Assembly (NCBI GenBank): GCA_012032065.1
Contig: JAAURV010000140.1
Span: 1-7,726, forward strand
Direction: 5' to 3'
DNA: 7,726 bases
DNA from: Hyphomicrobiales bacterium
GTDB taxonomy: Bacteria > Pseudomonadota > Alphaproteobacteria > Rhizobiales > Aestuariivirgaceae
This document shows, piece after piece, positions 1-5,589 of this stretch. The translations under genes were made by a program, and so were the position numbers. The notes under the pieces are model-generated. The model was not told where the DNA came from. It saw only the letters and a list, made by a program, of their open reading frames with translations, and ran no database searches. How positions within the stretch are numbered: position 1 is the stretch's first letter; every line of letters begins with the position of its first letter.

Positions 1-98
1 AGCTCATCGGCAAGCCCTTCGACGAAGAAACCCTCTTCCGCGGCGCCGCCGCGATCGAACAGGCCGCGGGGACATGGCAAGCGACGCAATGGTGGTGA
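1..98 (+). CDS. C-terminal end of a probable amidase (5' end outside window)
   Basis: An open frame enters from the left edge with its first full codon at position 3 and stops at TGA 96-98. It encodes about 31 residues beginning LIGKPFDEETLFRGAAAIEQ. This pattern (IGxPFDE, a short run, then AxxIEQA and a near-terminal Trp) matches the extreme C-terminus of the amidase-signature family, where GxPFDExxLLRxAxAyE closes the domain. The Ser-cisSer-Lys catalytic residues would lie upstream and cannot be seen, so the substrate is unknown. Assignment rests on a short tail only. A second open frame (offset by one) runs through the same bases but has no family-like features. Confidence 0.5.
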   Translation, partial: LIGKPFDEETLFRGAAAIEQAAGTWQATQWW

Positions 99-135
99 AG
101 AAGCGCAAAAGCGCCGCACTCTATTTCCCAATGAA

Positions 136-180
136 CCTCGTGCTGAGGCGCTCAGCCGCAGGCTGAGCCTCGAAGCACGG
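136..180 (+). repeat. 45-bp intergenic palindromic repeat, copy 1
   Basis: The unit has a 16-nt left arm (136-151, CCTCGTGCTGAGGCGC), a 15-nt inner hairpin (152-166, TCAGCC-GCA-GGCTGA) and a 14-nt right arm (167-180, GCCTCGAAGCACGG). The outer CGTGC/GCACG ends pair, the middle is an internal loop, and the inner 6-bp stem is perfect. A second copy lies inverted at 215-259. The arms look like the abundant CCTC...TGAGG / CCTCGAA intergenic palindromes of Rhizobiales genomes; that family link is from memory and not tested. Such elements, lying 3' of genes, may stabilise or end transcripts. Confidence 0.75.
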
Positions 181-214
181 CCACAAGCGATGAATTCGCC
201 GCCCGGACTCGCTG

Positions 215-259
215 CCGTGGTTCGAGGCATCGCGTCCCGCGATGCACCTCACCACGAGG
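215..259 (-). repeat. 45-bp intergenic palindromic repeat, copy 2, inverted
   Basis: Read on the minus strand this is the same length and architecture as the copy at 136-180: left arm CCTCGTGGTGAGGTGC, inner hairpin ATCGCG-GGA-CGCGAT, right arm GCCTCGAACCACGG. The outer arms differ from copy 1 at only three positions, and two of those (eighth base of the left arm, partner base of the right arm) are a compensatory C-G to G-C swap. The inner 15 bases have no useful identity with copy 1 yet again form a perfect 6-bp stem. The two copies are 34 bp apart in opposite orientation, between the amidase end and the 3' end of the peroxiredoxin gene. Confidence 0.75.
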
Positions 260-336
260 GTTGTGTGGTTGATATGACCGCTGAAAGTGGTGATCGCAAC
301 TCACGACGCCATGGCCGCCATCACGACTCTACTCCC

Positions 337-999
337 TCACTTCCCCGGCTGCGGCACTAGCCGCAGATAAGGTTTCAGCGTCTTCCAGCCCTCCGGGAAT
401 TTCTCCTTGGCCGCTTCGTCCGAAACCGAGGCCAGGATGATCACGTCCTCGCCCTGTTTCCAGTCGGCGGGTGTCGCAACCGATTTCGTCGCGGTGAGCT
501 GCAGCGAGTCGATCACGCGCAATATCTCAGCGAAGTTGCGGCCGGTGCTCATGGGGTAGGTGAGGATCAGCTTGACCTTCTTGTCGGGCCCCACGATGAA
601 GACGTTGCGTACCGTGGCGTTGTCGGCGGCGGTGCGGCCTTTGGCGTCGCCCGACGCGTTGGGATGGATCATGCCGTAGAGTTTGGCGACAGTGAGGTTG
701 CTGTCGCCGATCATGGGATAGTTCACCGACGCGCCGGTCACGTCCTTGATATCCTGTTTCCAGCGGTTGTGATCGTCGACGCTGTCGACGGAAATGCCGA
801 TCAACTTCACGCCGCGCTTGTCGAATTCGTGCTTGAGCTTGGCCATGGAGCCGAGCTCCGTGGTGCAGACGGGAGTGAAATCCTTGGGGTGAGAGACGAG
901 CACCGCCCAGGAGCCATCGATGTAATCGTGGAACTTGAGCTTGCCTTCGGTGGTGTCGGCTTCGAAATCGGGGGCGATGTCGCCCAGTTGCAGAGCCAT
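337..999 (-). CDS. 1-Cys peroxiredoxin (Prx6 type)
   Basis: The 220-residue product is a thiol peroxidase that reduces hydrogen peroxide and alkyl hydroperoxides, probably in the cytosol because there is no signal peptide. The AhpC/TSA thioredoxin fold fills about residues 5-150. It holds the peroxidatic motif DFTPVCTTELG with Cys45 and Thr42, and the partner Arg131 in NATVRNVFIVGP. A 1-cysPrx C-terminal domain follows (about 155-215). Cys45 is the only cysteine in the protein, so there is no resolving Cys and recycling must use an outside thiol; this places it in the Prx6 group and not AhpC or BCP. Length is normal for that group. The start is well supported: AAGGAGG lies at 1005-1011, five bases before ATG. 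The gene is divergent from the membrane-protein gene at 1123, and the palindromic repeats lie just past its 3' end. Confidence 0.93.
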   Translation of the reverse strand: MALQLGDIAPDFEADTTEGKLKFHDYIDGSWAVLVSHPKDFTPVCTTELGSMAKLKHEFDKRGVKLIGISVDSVDDHNRWKQDIKDVTGASVNYPMIGDSNLTVAKLYGMIHPNASGDAKGRTAADNATVRNVFIVGPDKKVKLILTYPMSTGRNFAEILRVIDSLQLTATKSVATPADWKQGEDVIILASVSDEAAKEKFPEGWKTLKPYLRLVPQPGK

Positions 1000-1004
1000 G
1001 GGAG

Positions 1005-1011
1005 CCTCCTT
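1005..1011 (-). promoter_or_regulatory. Strong ribosome binding site of the peroxiredoxin gene
   Basis: On the minus strand AAGGAGG matches the anti-Shine-Dalgarno core fully, with a 5-nt spacer to the ATG at 999-997. It is the strongest ribosome binding site in the window, which agrees with the usual high abundance of peroxiredoxins, and it fixes the start codon. Confidence 0.8.
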
Positions 1012-1022
1012 ATGACGCGTTC

Positions 1023-1051
1023 TATTTATCCCTTCGCCCGTTCGGAATAAA
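1023..1051 (-). promoter_or_regulatory. Possible promoter of the peroxiredoxin gene
   Basis: Read on the minus strand, TTTATT (1051-1046) and TAAATA (1028-1023) are separated by 17 bp. Transcription would begin near 1016, just ahead of the ribosome binding site, leaving a very short leader. The -10 box is good but the -35 box is poor, so this is a tentative call based on spacing and position only. I see no clear OxyR-type operator. Confidence 0.25.
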
Positions 1052-1074
1052 GAACAATTTCTGATGGCAGCTTT

Positions 1075-1095
1075 GCGGGAATCGCCCGTTCCCGC
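1075..1095. repeat. Inverted repeat GCGGGAA-N7-TTCCCGC between divergent genes
   Basis: A perfect 7-bp inverted repeat with a 7-nt spacer lies in the 123-bp region between the peroxiredoxin start and the start of the gene at 1123. It overlaps a second small hairpin (CGCCT-ATTGAA-AGGCG, 1093-1108) that ends at the next gene's ribosome binding site. It may be a DNA operator or a leader hairpin for the plus-strand gene. Function is not shown by the sequence. Confidence 0.45.
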
Positions 1096-1122
1096 CTATT
1101 GAAAGGCGAGGGGAGACTTCTC

Positions 1123-1539
1123 ATGCGCTTGATCCTGTCCATTCCGTTCCTTGCCATCGTGATCCTGGCTTATATTCTTCTGGCGGTTCTCGGCGGCATG
1201 ATCGACCCACTTTCTACCGTCTGGAACGGTGTGCTGCCCTCGGCCGACGAATTGTTTCTCGACGCCGGTTCCTTCTTCCTGATTGCCGGCCTTTTCGGCT
1301 TGTTCCTCGAAATCCTCAAGGCTGCGCGGCTCTCCTCCGGAACGATCGCCGATCACATGCTCTCCACCGCCACCTTCATCGGCGCGCTCATCGCCTTCCT
1401 GCTGCTTCCGGGCTGCGGCAACGCCACTTTCCTCATGCTCACCATCATGGCGCTGATCGACGTTGTGGCGGGCTATTCCGTCTCCATCCTCTCGGCGCGG
1501 CGCGATTACACCGTCAGCCATTCGGACGGCGGCCTCTAA
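1123..1539 (+). CDS. Small four-helix membrane protein, unknown function
   Basis: I choose ATG 1123 over an upstream in-frame TTG at 1099 because AGGGGAG at 1109-1115 lies 7 nt before it. The product is 138 residues. Four hydrophobic spans are visible, at about residues 4-26, 45-68, 79-97 and 101-124, joined by short loops. The second span ends with the basic stretch LKAAR and the fourth with SARRDY, so both ends of span 2 to 4 suggest a compact inner-membrane bundle. A Cys-containing turn, LPGCGN (about 96-100), lies between spans 3 and 4. The C-terminus is polar. I recognise no family and assign no function. The next gene starts 5 bp after the stop, so the two are probably cotranscribed. 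Confidence 0.75.
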   Translation: MRLILSIPFLAIVILAYILLAVLGGMIDPLSTVWNGVLPSADELFLDAGSFFLIAGLFGLFLEILKAARLSSGTIADHMLSTATFIGALIAFLLLPGCGNATFLMLTIMALIDVVAGYSVSILSARRDYTVSHSDGGL

Positions 1540-1544
1540 GCCGC

Positions 1545-2207
1545 ATGGCCTTCGACCGGGAACTCGCCCGCGACATCGGACTCACGAGAGACGAAACCGC
1601 GGTCTTCCGCAAGCTGCGGCGGCCCGAGGATATTCAGGACTTCATAACCGCCATGCCAAGCAACGCCGAACCCGATGGCGACACCTGCCATTCGGTGCGA
1701 ACCGCGCTGGCGAAGAACTGCTGCCATTGCATCGAAGGCGCCTTCATTGCGGCCTGTGCGCTCATGCTGCATGGGAAGCCCGCGCTGCTCATGGATTTCC
1801 AGGCCCATGGCGATGACGACCACGTGCTGGCGCTGTTCAGGGCAGGGCGCTATTGGGGCGCCATCTCGAAAAGCAACTCCATCTGGCTGCGCTGGCGCGA
1901 TCCAATCTACAAAAACCCCCGCGAACTGGCGATGAGCTATTTCCACGAATATGTGCTGGGCCCCGGAAAATCGCTCCGCCGCGTGTCGAAGCCGTTCAAC
2001 ATCGGCGTTTACGATCCTGCCTTCTGGATCACTTGCGAAACCGATTGCTGGGACATGGCCGGAGAAATTGATGACGCACCGCACTTTTCACTGATCACCC
2101 CTGCGCAAGCCCGGCTGTTGCGGAAGCGGGATCGTATCGAAGTTCATGCGGATTCGATCAAGGAGTTCGATGACAATGGGAGACGGCTTCCAGCGATTAG
2201 GCCTTAA
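1545..2207 (+). CDS. Transglutaminase-like cysteine-protease-fold protein (hypothetical)
   Basis: The 220-residue product lacks a signal peptide. The central part reads NCCHCIEGA at 58-66, then LLMDFQ (81-86), DDDHVLALF (90-98) and WGAISKSN (104-111). The order Cys on a helix start (Cys62), His93 on a strand, and a polar residue (Asn111) on the next strand matches the Cys-His-Asn/Asp layout of transglutaminase-like and papain-fold proteins; this is inference from pattern, not a family hit. The arrangement CxEGAxxAA...DDDHVxALFRxxGxWGAISKSN is one I associate with uncharacterised proteins in many bacteria. Four cysteines cluster near the proposed active site, plus two more in CETDC (164-168). 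It follows the membrane protein gene by 5 bp and lacks a strong ribosome binding site, suggesting translational coupling. Its last 11 bp overlap the 3' end of the convergent dehydrogenase gene. Confidence 0.75.
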   Translation: MAFDRELARDIGLTRDETAVFRKLRRPEDIQDFITAMPSNAEPDGDTCHSVRTALAKNCCHCIEGAFIAACALMLHGKPALLMDFQAHGDDDHVLALFRAGRYWGAISKSNSIWLRWRDPIYKNPRELAMSYFHEYVLGPGKSLRRVSKPFNIGVYDPAFWITCETDCWDMAGEIDDAPHFSLITPAQARLLRKRDRIEVHADSIKEFDDNGRRLPAIRP

Positions 2208-2488
2208 TCCGCTCACCCTTCGGATCATAGAAGCTCTGCAGCTGAACTTTTGCCGGATAGCGTTTCCAGGCCAGTTCGACTTCCCACTTGCCAGTCTCGA
2301 TCCACTCCTTGGTAACGCCATCGGCGTTCTTCACATAGGCCAGGCCCAATGAGCGATTAACCCGATGGCCCCAGGCGCCGGAGGTGGTGGCGCCGGCGAT
2401 TACGCCGTTCCGGTAGACTGGTTCTTCGTGATAGATCATCGGCGCGGACTCCGAGTTGTCTTCGAGCGCCAGGCATACCAATCGTTTT
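2197..2488 (-). pseudogene. Displaced C-terminal part of the FAD-GcvT dehydrogenase
   Basis: This stretch, in the frame that stops at TAA 2197-2199, encodes RLVCLALEDN, then PMIYHEEPVYRNGVIAGATT, SGAWGHRVNRSLGLAYV and ends KGERIKA. This is the C-terminal barrel subdomain of GcvT proteins (ExPVYRxGxxVGxxTSGxxGH) and belongs to the gene entering from 4652. It has no start or ribosome binding site of its own. Upstream codons read KPVREN in the first frame. Adding one A to the AAAA run (TTTT at 2485-2488 on the plus strand) makes KPVREKRLVCLALED, a smooth family-like join. Either the gene is inactivated by a recent deletion or the base is a sequencing error. The last 11 bp overlap the 3' end of the transglutaminase-like gene. 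Confidence 0.8.
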
Positions 2489-4652
2489 CCCGCACCGGCT
2501 TGGCGCGGTGCTTTTCCAGAGCCTCTTTGCCGATGAAGCCGCCCTTCTTCCCCCATGCAATCGTGAACCCCAATCCCGCTTCCAGCGGCGTTTCTTCGTC
2601 CGACATGTCGTGGCCCCAATGGCGGTAGGCCTTTTCCATGCGGCAGTTGTTCATCGTGTGCATGCCCGCAGGAGTGAGGCCGAACGCCTTGCCGGCAGCC
2701 CACAGGGTTTCGAAAACATGGGCGGCAAACTCCGCGGGGATATAAAGCTCCCAGCCGAGTTCGCCCACGTAGGTGATGCGGCTCGCCCGCACCCGCGCGA
2801 AGCCGATCTCGATTTCCTGCGATGTGCCGAAGGGAAATGCGGCATTGGAGAGATCGTCGCCGGAGAGCTTCTCCAAAAGTGCCCGCGATTTCGGACCCAT
2901 CACCGCGATCATCGGTAGGCCCGAAGTGACATCGACGGCAACGCAAGCCTTTCCTTCCGCATGGCGCTTGAGCCACGCCAAGTCGCGGGTCTGGGGCACG
3001 GCGCCTGTCACCACCATGAAGCGATCCCCGCCAAGCCGCGTCACGGTCAAATCGGCTTCGATGCCGCCGCGCTCATTGCACCACTGGGTGTAGACCACAC
3101 GCCCCTCCGCAACATCCATCTCCGCGGTCGAGACGCGGTTTAGAACCGCGAGCGCGTCCTTGCCTTCCACAATGTACTTCGCAAAACTCGCCTGATCAAA
3201 GAAGGCGCAACCGGTCATGAGCTGTTTGGCTTCGTAGTCCGCGCAGGGCCACCAATTCTGGCGGCCATACGAATATCCGTACTCCGGTGCAACGCCATCC
3301 CGCGCATACCAGTTCGGGCGCTCCCATCCGTTCACCTCGCCGAAGACCGCGCCCAAATCCTTCGTGTACGGATGAATTGGCGAACGCCTGACGCCGCGCG
3401 CCGTCTCCGCCTGACGGTAGGGCCAGTGCATGGCGTAGAGAAGACCCAGGCTTTCCGACACGCGCTCGCGCAGATAACTCTTGTTCGACTGAAACGGATG
3501 GATGCGGCGAATGTCGATGCCGTTCACATCCATCGGCGGATGGCCGTTCTTGATCCACTGCGACAGCACCAGCCCCGCGCCGCCCGCCGATTGGATTCCG
3601 ATCGAGTTGAAGCCGGTTGCCACATAGACATTCTTCACTTCCGGGGCTTCGCCCAGATAGTAGCGCACATCCGGCGTGAAACTTTCCGGACCATTGAAGA
3701 ACAGCTGAATGCCCGCCGTTTCGAGCAGCGGCACGCGGGCGATTGCGGAAGCCAGGATCGGCTCGAAGTGATCCATGTCCTCGGGCAGCGTCACGAAGGC
3801 GTGCTCCTCGTCGATGCCGCCGCCGCCCCAGGGCTTGGCCTTGGGCTCGAAGGCGCCGACCATCAGCTTGCCTGCGTCTTCCTTGTAATAGGTGCACTCA
3901 TCCGGAACGCGCACGACGGGCATGTTGCGCGCCAAATCCGCGATGGGCTCCGAGACGATGTAGAAGTGCTCGCAGGCATGAAGCGGAATGTTGACGCCAA
4001 TCGAGCGCCCCAACTCGCGCGACCACATGCCTGACGCGATGACAACCCTGTCGGCTTCGATCGTGCCGTCGGCGGTTTCAACGCCCACCGCCTTGCCATC
4101 TTTCACAAGAATGCGGATGACTTTCGCATTCTCGAACACCTTGCCGCCGCGCGAGCGGGCGCCCGCGGCCAACGCTTGCGTCACATCGATGGGGTTGACC
4201 TGCCCGTCCTTCGGCAGAAACACGCCGCCGGTAACGCCATCCATATTGTAGTGCGGCACGCGTGCCTTGATCTCGGCGGTCGAGATCACGTCCACCTCGA
4301 GACCAAAGTTCTTCGCCATCGAGGCGCCGCGTTTCAACTCTTCGAAACGCCCTTCGGTCAATGCGATGGAGATGGAGCCGTTCTGCTTGAAGCCTGTGGC
4401 TTGACCTGTCTCCTTCTCGAGTCCTTCAAAGAGCCCCGTCGTGTATTTCGCCAGTTCGGTGAGGTTGCGCGAGGCGCGCAACTGCCCCACCAGCCCGGCC
4501 GCATGCCACGTCGTGCCGCTGGTGAGCTGCTTCCGCTCCAGCAGCACCACATTGGCGATGCCGATCTTGGTCAGATGATAAGCGATCGACGCGCCGACGA
4601 TGCCGCCACCGACAATCGCAACATCGGCGCGGGCGGGAAGGGATTTCGACAT
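2436..4652 (-). CDS. FAD-dependent dehydrogenase with GcvT domain, dimethylglycine/sarcosine dehydrogenase-like; truncated by frameshift
   Basis: ATG 4652 is preferred to an upstream in-frame TTG at 4667 because GGAG lies 7 nt before it. The protein opens with a DAO-type FAD domain. Its dinucleotide-binding motif is VAIVGGGIVGA (Gly15, Gly17, Gly20) followed by an acidic strand end, LLER. TSGTTWHAAG then holds His50, equivalent to the histidine that carries covalent FAD in mammalian dimethylglycine dehydrogenase. The linker domain follows near 370-425 and the folate-binding GcvT domain from about 430, with VGELGWELY near 630. The family removes N-methyl groups from dimethylglycine, sarcosine or similar amines and passes the one-carbon unit to tetrahydrofolate; the exact substrate cannot be read from sequence. 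As written the frame ends at TGA 2436 after about 17 aberrant residues (738 aa). The expected end continues in another frame to 2197; with one base restored, the product is about 818 aa, normal for the family. Confidence 0.85.
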   Translation of the reverse strand: MSKSLPARADVAIVGGGIVGASIAYHLTKIGIANVVLLERKQLTSGTTWHAAGLVGQLRASRNLTELAKYTTGLFEGLEKETGQATGFKQNGSISIALTEGRFEELKRGASMAKNFGLEVDVISTAEIKARVPHYNMDGVTGGVFLPKDGQVNPIDVTQALAAGARSRGGKVFENAKVIRILVKDGKAVGVETADGTIEADRVVIASGMWSRELGRSIGVNIPLHACEHFYIVSEPIADLARNMPVVRVPDECTYYKEDAGKLMVGAFEPKAKPWGGGGIDEEHAFVTLPEDMDHFEPILASAIARVPLLETAGIQLFFNGPESFTPDVRYYLGEAPEVKNVYVATGFNSIGIQSAGGAGLVLSQWIKNGHPPMDVNGIDIRRIHPFQSNKSYLRERVSESLGLLYAMHWPYRQAETARGVRRSPIHPYTKDLGAVFGEVNGWERPNWYARDGVAPEYGYSYGRQNWWPCADYEAKQLMTGCAFFDQASFAKYIVEGKDALAVLNRVSTAEMDVAEGRVVYTQWCNERGGIEADLTVTRLGGDRFMVVTGAVPQTRDLAWLKRHAEGKACVAVDVTSGLPMIAVMGPKSRALLEKLSGDDLSNAAFPFGTSQEIEIGFARVRASRITYVGELGWELYIPAEFAAHVFETLWAAGKAFGLTPAGMHTMNNCRMEKAYRHWGHDMSDEETPLEAGLGFTIAWGKKGGFIGKEALEKHRAKPVRENDWYAWRSKTTRSPRR

Positions 4653-4657
4653 GAGAT

Positions 4658-4677
4658 GGCTCCACAAGAAGGGAGCC
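4658..4677 (-). promoter_or_regulatory. Hairpin covering the ribosome binding site of the dehydrogenase gene
   Basis: In the minus-strand transcript GGCUCC, an 8-nt loop and GGAGCC form a perfect 6-bp stem that ends 5 nt before the AUG at 4652. The 3' arm contains the GGAG ribosome binding site, so the folded form would hide it. This may limit translation until unfolded by a protein, by ligand or by ribosome loading. The stem is short and could be chance in GC-rich DNA. Confidence 0.4.
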
Positions 4678-4678
4678 G

Positions 4679-4707
4679 TTCTAGCCTGCGCGTTGAGGCG
4701 GGTGAAG
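4679..4707 (-). promoter_or_regulatory. Possible promoter of the dehydrogenase gene
   Basis: On the minus strand CTTCAC (4707-4702) and CTAGAA (4684-4679) are 17 bp apart. They would start transcription about 20 nt before the ATG at 4652, just ahead of the hairpin over the ribosome binding site. Both boxes are only moderate matches. The other half of this 148-bp divergent region, towards the gene at 4801, shows no convincing -35/-10 pair. Confidence 0.25.
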
Positions 4708-4800
4708 AACCAGCGTTTCTCAACCTCCGAGCCAAAGACTCACTCTTGGCGTTGGTGTATGTTTGCCCCGTCCGGGAGCGCCAAAACAAGGGAGCCGATC

Positions 4801-5106
4801 ATGACGGCCTATAACATCGTGCGTTTCAAGGTGAAGCCGGGCCAGGAAAAGGCCTTCGAGGATGCCCATCGGGTGGAGACCGGGTTCGACGGCTTTCGCG
4901 GCGGCGGGCTGGTGAAGACGGGCGAGCGCAGCTACTGTTTCGTCGGCTGCTGGGACGATTTCGGCCGGATCGCCGCGGCGAGGCCACGGATGATTTCCAT
5001 GCTCGATTCCTTCCGGCACACGCTCGAGGATCTGGGCGGCGGCCTCGGCCTCACCGATGCCGTGTCGGGAAATTCCGTGATCGAGTTTCCGGCTAGTTCC
5101 GGTTGA
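4801..5106 (+). CDS. Small alpha/beta-barrel protein (ABM/ferredoxin-like fold), unknown substrate
   Basis: The 101-residue product starts at ATG 4801, with AAGGGAG at 4788-4794 six bases upstream; a longer in-frame reading from 4600 lies over the dehydrogenase gene and is rejected. The opening strand YNIVRFKVKPGQEKAFEDAH (residues 4-23), a central strand SYCFVGCWDD (44-53), a helix (about 54-76) and a final strand (about 92-97) give the order typical of small dimeric alpha/beta-barrel proteins such as the antibiotic-biosynthesis-monooxygenase-like group. Two cysteines (46 and 50) lie in the central strand. No catalytic residues are diagnostic, so the role is open. It is divergent from the dehydrogenase gene, and 81 bp separate it from the rhodanese gene. 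Confidence 0.65.
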   Translation: MTAYNIVRFKVKPGQEKAFEDAHRVETGFDGFRGGGLVKTGERSYCFVGCWDDFGRIAAARPRMISMLDSFRHTLEDLGGGLGLTDAVSGNSVIEFPASSG

Positions 5107-5131
5107 TCCCAAGGCCAGCGGCATTTTCCTT

Positions 5132-5160
5132 TTGCAGGCTCACCCCGTATCGACTAGTTA
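5132..5160 (+). promoter_or_regulatory. Possible promoter of the rhodanese-metZ operon
   Basis: TTGCAG (5132-5137) and TAGTTA (5155-5160) are exactly 17 bp apart in the short gap before the rhodanese gene. The predicted start site, near 5167, falls inside the CGTTCG...CGAACG inverted repeat at 5161-5178. Spacing and placement support it; the -10 box is only a fair match. Confidence 0.4.
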
Positions 5161-5178
5161 CGTTCGCGACAACGAACG
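5161..5178. promoter_or_regulatory. Inverted repeat CGTTCG-N6-CGAACG, candidate operator
   Basis: Perfect 6-bp half sites are separated by 6 nt (18 bp overall). They immediately follow the proposed -10 box and end 9 bp before the rhodanese ATG. The position over the start site is typical for a repressor site, though in the transcript it could form a small hairpin instead. I cannot name a binding protein. Confidence 0.45.
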
Positions 5179-5187
5179 GATATTTCG

Positions 5188-5589
5188 ATGCATCAAGGCG
5201 ACATCCTGCCGGCGGAAGCCTTCAAGCGGCTGCAGAACAATCCTTCGGCCGTGCTGATCGACACGCGCACTCAGCCCGAATGGACCTTCGTGGGCGTGCC
5301 CGCCGTCGAGCGGCTGGTGCGCATCTCCTGGCAGGTGTTTCCGGCCATGAACATCCATCCGCGCTTCGTCGAGGAGGTGGAGGCCCTGGGCCTTCCGAAA
5401 GATACCGAAATCCTCTGCATCTGCCGCTCGGGCGCGCGATCGGCCTCGGCCGCTTCGGCGCTCACCAACGCGGGCTATTCCAATTGCTGGAACGTGGCTG
5501 AAGGCTTCGAGGGCGACAAGGACGCCAACGGTCACCGCGGCAGCGTCGGCGGATGGAAAGCCGCGAAACTTCCCTGGATGCAGAGCTGA
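5188..5589 (+). CDS. Single-domain rhodanese (sulfurtransferase)
   Basis: The 133-residue product is one rhodanese domain without a signal peptide. Visible family features are LIDTRTQPEW (23-32), the start of the fold with its Asp-x-Arg, and the active-site loop CRSGARS (79-85). Cys79 would carry the persulfide and the CxxGxR loop binds the transferred sulfur. A second Cys (77) lies two residues before it. The tail (about 104-133, ending in GGWKAAKLPW) is a common closing segment in this family. The length is normal. The stop codon shares one base with the metZ start (TGATG, 5587-5591), so the genes are almost certainly cotranscribed and translationally coupled. By inference it supplies or handles sulfane sulfur or sulfide for homocysteine synthesis. 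Its own ribosome binding site (ACGGA) is weak. Confidence 0.88.
   Translation: MHQGDILPAEAFKRLQNNPSAVLIDTRTQPEWTFVGVPAVERLVRISWQVFPAMNIHPRFVEEVEALGLPKDTEILCICRSGARSASAASALTNAGYSNCWNVAEGFEGDKDANGHRGSVGGWKAAKLPWMQS

Noticed and set aside
275..361. Tiny plus-strand ORF starting near 275
   Set aside because: It is short, lacks a ribosome binding site, runs into the antisense of the peroxiredoxin 3' end, and has an Arg/His-rich low-information product.
1096..1521. 141-codon minus-strand open frame opposite the membrane protein
   Set aside because: The product is rich in Glu, Gly and Asp as expected for the antisense of hydrophobic codons, while the plus strand has a proper ribosome binding site and helices.
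2476..2496. Programmed -1 frameshift in the dehydrogenase gene
   Set aside because: The needed shift is -1, but the site (CGG GAA AAC GAT in frame) is not a proper X-XXY-YYZ slippery heptamer because the P-site bases are not identical. No clear downstream structure was seen, and this family is not known to use recoding.
3372..4034. Long plus-strand open frames inside the dehydrogenase gene
   Set aside because: They are antisense shadows of GC-rich codons, with Arg/Ala/His-rich products, no ribosome binding site and no family features.
5110..5134. Rho-independent terminator after the small barrel-protein gene
   Set aside because: The only stem (GCC-AGC-GGC before ATTTTCCTTTT) is 3 bp, too weak to support a call.
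5107..5187. SAM-II riboswitch before the rhodanese-metZ operon
   Set aside because: The 81-bp gap lacks the conserved SAM-II pseudoknot blocks, and a promoter-like pair plus palindrome fill the space.
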